Part shown: piece after piece, positions 63,531 through 64,000 of the stretch
Numbering within the stretch: the stretch's first letter is position 1
How the letters are laid out: each line of letters opens with the position of its first letter
NCBI RefSeq assembly: GCF_010868145.1
Contig: NZ_JAAGUY010000003.1
Location: 124,001-188,000 of the forward strand
Source of the DNA: Nocardia cyriacigeorgica
GTDB lineage: Bacteria; Actinomycetota; Actinomycetes; Mycobacteriales; Mycobacteriaceae
Length of the DNA stretch: 64,000 nt
Direction: 5' to 3'
Notes under the pieces: model-generated
What the model saw: only the letters and a program-made list of their open reading frames with translations
Database searches by the model: none
What the model was told of the DNA's origin: nothing
Made by a program: the position numbers and the translations under genes

Positions 63531-64000
63531 GACGAGTACGGACTTCGGATTGCGCGATCTACTCGGCCTGCGCGGCGCCGCGGGCTGGCTGTTCCTCGCC
63601 ATCCTGGAGCTGACCATCGTGCTGTACATGGTGCGCAACTTCACCGAGGCCTCGGTCGTGCCCGCCACCGCCGCGATGGTGCTGCTGGTGGTCTCCGGTG
63701 TGCTGGTGCTGATGATCCCGGTGGATCCGCTGCCATGGCTCGCCACCACCTACATCGTGATCGCAGGCCCATTGGCCACGGCGTTGACCACCTTCGACAT
63801 CCAGGAGTACGCCTCCAGCCAGGTGTGGACCGCGTTCGCCTCGTCGTATGTGCTCGCGGTGCTGGCGCTGCGCGGCCGGATGGGCGCGGCCTGGCTCGGT
63901 GTCGCGGGCGTGGCCGTCGTGGTCGCGGTCGTCGGTGCGGTCGCCGGCTTGTCGGCGGGGGTGATCGTGGGCTCGATCGTGCCGGTGGCCACCGTTGCGG
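63523..64000 (+). CDS. Multi-pass membrane protein (3' part beyond right edge)
   Basis: ATG 63523 overlaps the kinase stop by eight bases. The visible 159 residues start MAETSTDFGLRDLLGLRGAA and contain about five hydrophobic helices (for example GWLFLAILELTIVLYMVRNF, AAMVLLVVSGVLVLMIPV). The helix pattern resembles the sensor half of the preceding kinase, so it may be a second kinase-like sensor or an accessory membrane protein of the same system. The rest is outside the window. Confidence 0.65.
   Translation, partial: MAETSTDFGLRDLLGLRGAAGWLFLAILELTIVLYMVRNFTEASVVPATAAMVLLVVSGVLVLMIPVDPLPWLATTYIVIAGPLATALTTFDIQEYASSQVWTAFASSYVLAVLALRGRMGAAWLGVAGVAVVVAVVGAVAGLSAGVIVGSIVPVATVA

Overview
The window is high-GC DNA with dense, short-spaced genes, GTG/TTG starts and strong third-position G/C bias. 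Gene order is the strongest taxonomic clue. The series cysG, efpA-type pump, proS, DUF4439 pair, rimP, nusA, ylxR, infB, DUF503, rbfA, nrnA/cnpB, dinF, then pptH-pptT-truB, then sirR, ribF, rpsO, pnp, pepR and dapB matches the order I recall from the mycobacterial chromosome (Rv2847c down to Rv2771c), with extra blocks inserted. I infer a mycolic-acid actinobacterium, most likely Nocardia or a close relative. I ran no database search, so all names rest on motifs, length and context.

Layout. 1-6816: an ankyrin-repeat gene cut by the left edge, two tandem DoxX-like membrane proteins, a phosphotransferase coupled to an unknown protein, a gene remnant and an Ala/Arg/Glu-rich unknown protein. 6974-12522: siroheme synthase, an EfpA-like exporter, a flavin/F420-type oxidoreductase, and a GAF regulator divergent from an alpha/beta hydrolase. 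12566-16491: yaaA and a four-gene polar amino-acid/ectoine-type ABC importer (ehuBCDA). 16817-23372: proS, a small unknown protein, an FAD dehydrogenase, a long acyl-CoA dehydrogenase and an NmrA-like protein. 23380-35935: the core translation block (DUF4439 pair, rimP-nusA-ylxR-infB, DUF503, rbfA, nrnA, dinF, pptH, pptT, truB).

35942-50180 is the main accessory block between truB and sirR. It holds a TetR/DUF4345 pair with twin operators, a lipoprotein, a catabolic cluster (FCD GntR regulator, two maleate-isomerase/Asp-Glu-racemase-type enzymes, D-2-hydroxyacid dehydrogenase, amidase, DUF3830, class III aminotransferase, aldehyde dehydrogenase, isopropylmalate/tartrate-type dehydrogenase), and an FAD protein divergent from a GAF-LuxR regulator. 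An almost identical palindrome lies in both divergent promoter regions of the catabolic cluster, which suggests one regulon for degrading a still unidentified nitrogenous or dicarboxylic compound. This is the best candidate for an undescribed system here.

50211-64000: sirR, ribF, rpsO, pnp, pepR, an ArsR/MFS pair, a small unknown protein, a VOC protein that appears to start at CTG, dapB with two syntenic followers, and a response regulator/sensor kinase pair followed by a membrane gene cut by the right edge.

Regulatory features recur. Several genes (cysG, efpA, yaaA, proS, the acyl-CoA dehydrogenase, pptT, tetR, the hydroxyacid dehydrogenase, ribF, the flavodoxin-like gene) have a TANNNT box 6-8 bases before a GTG or ATG with no Shine-Dalgarno site, the layout of leaderless transcripts. 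Convergent gene pairs are usually separated by strong hairpins. I saw no rRNA, tRNA, CRISPR array, insertion sequence or prophage.
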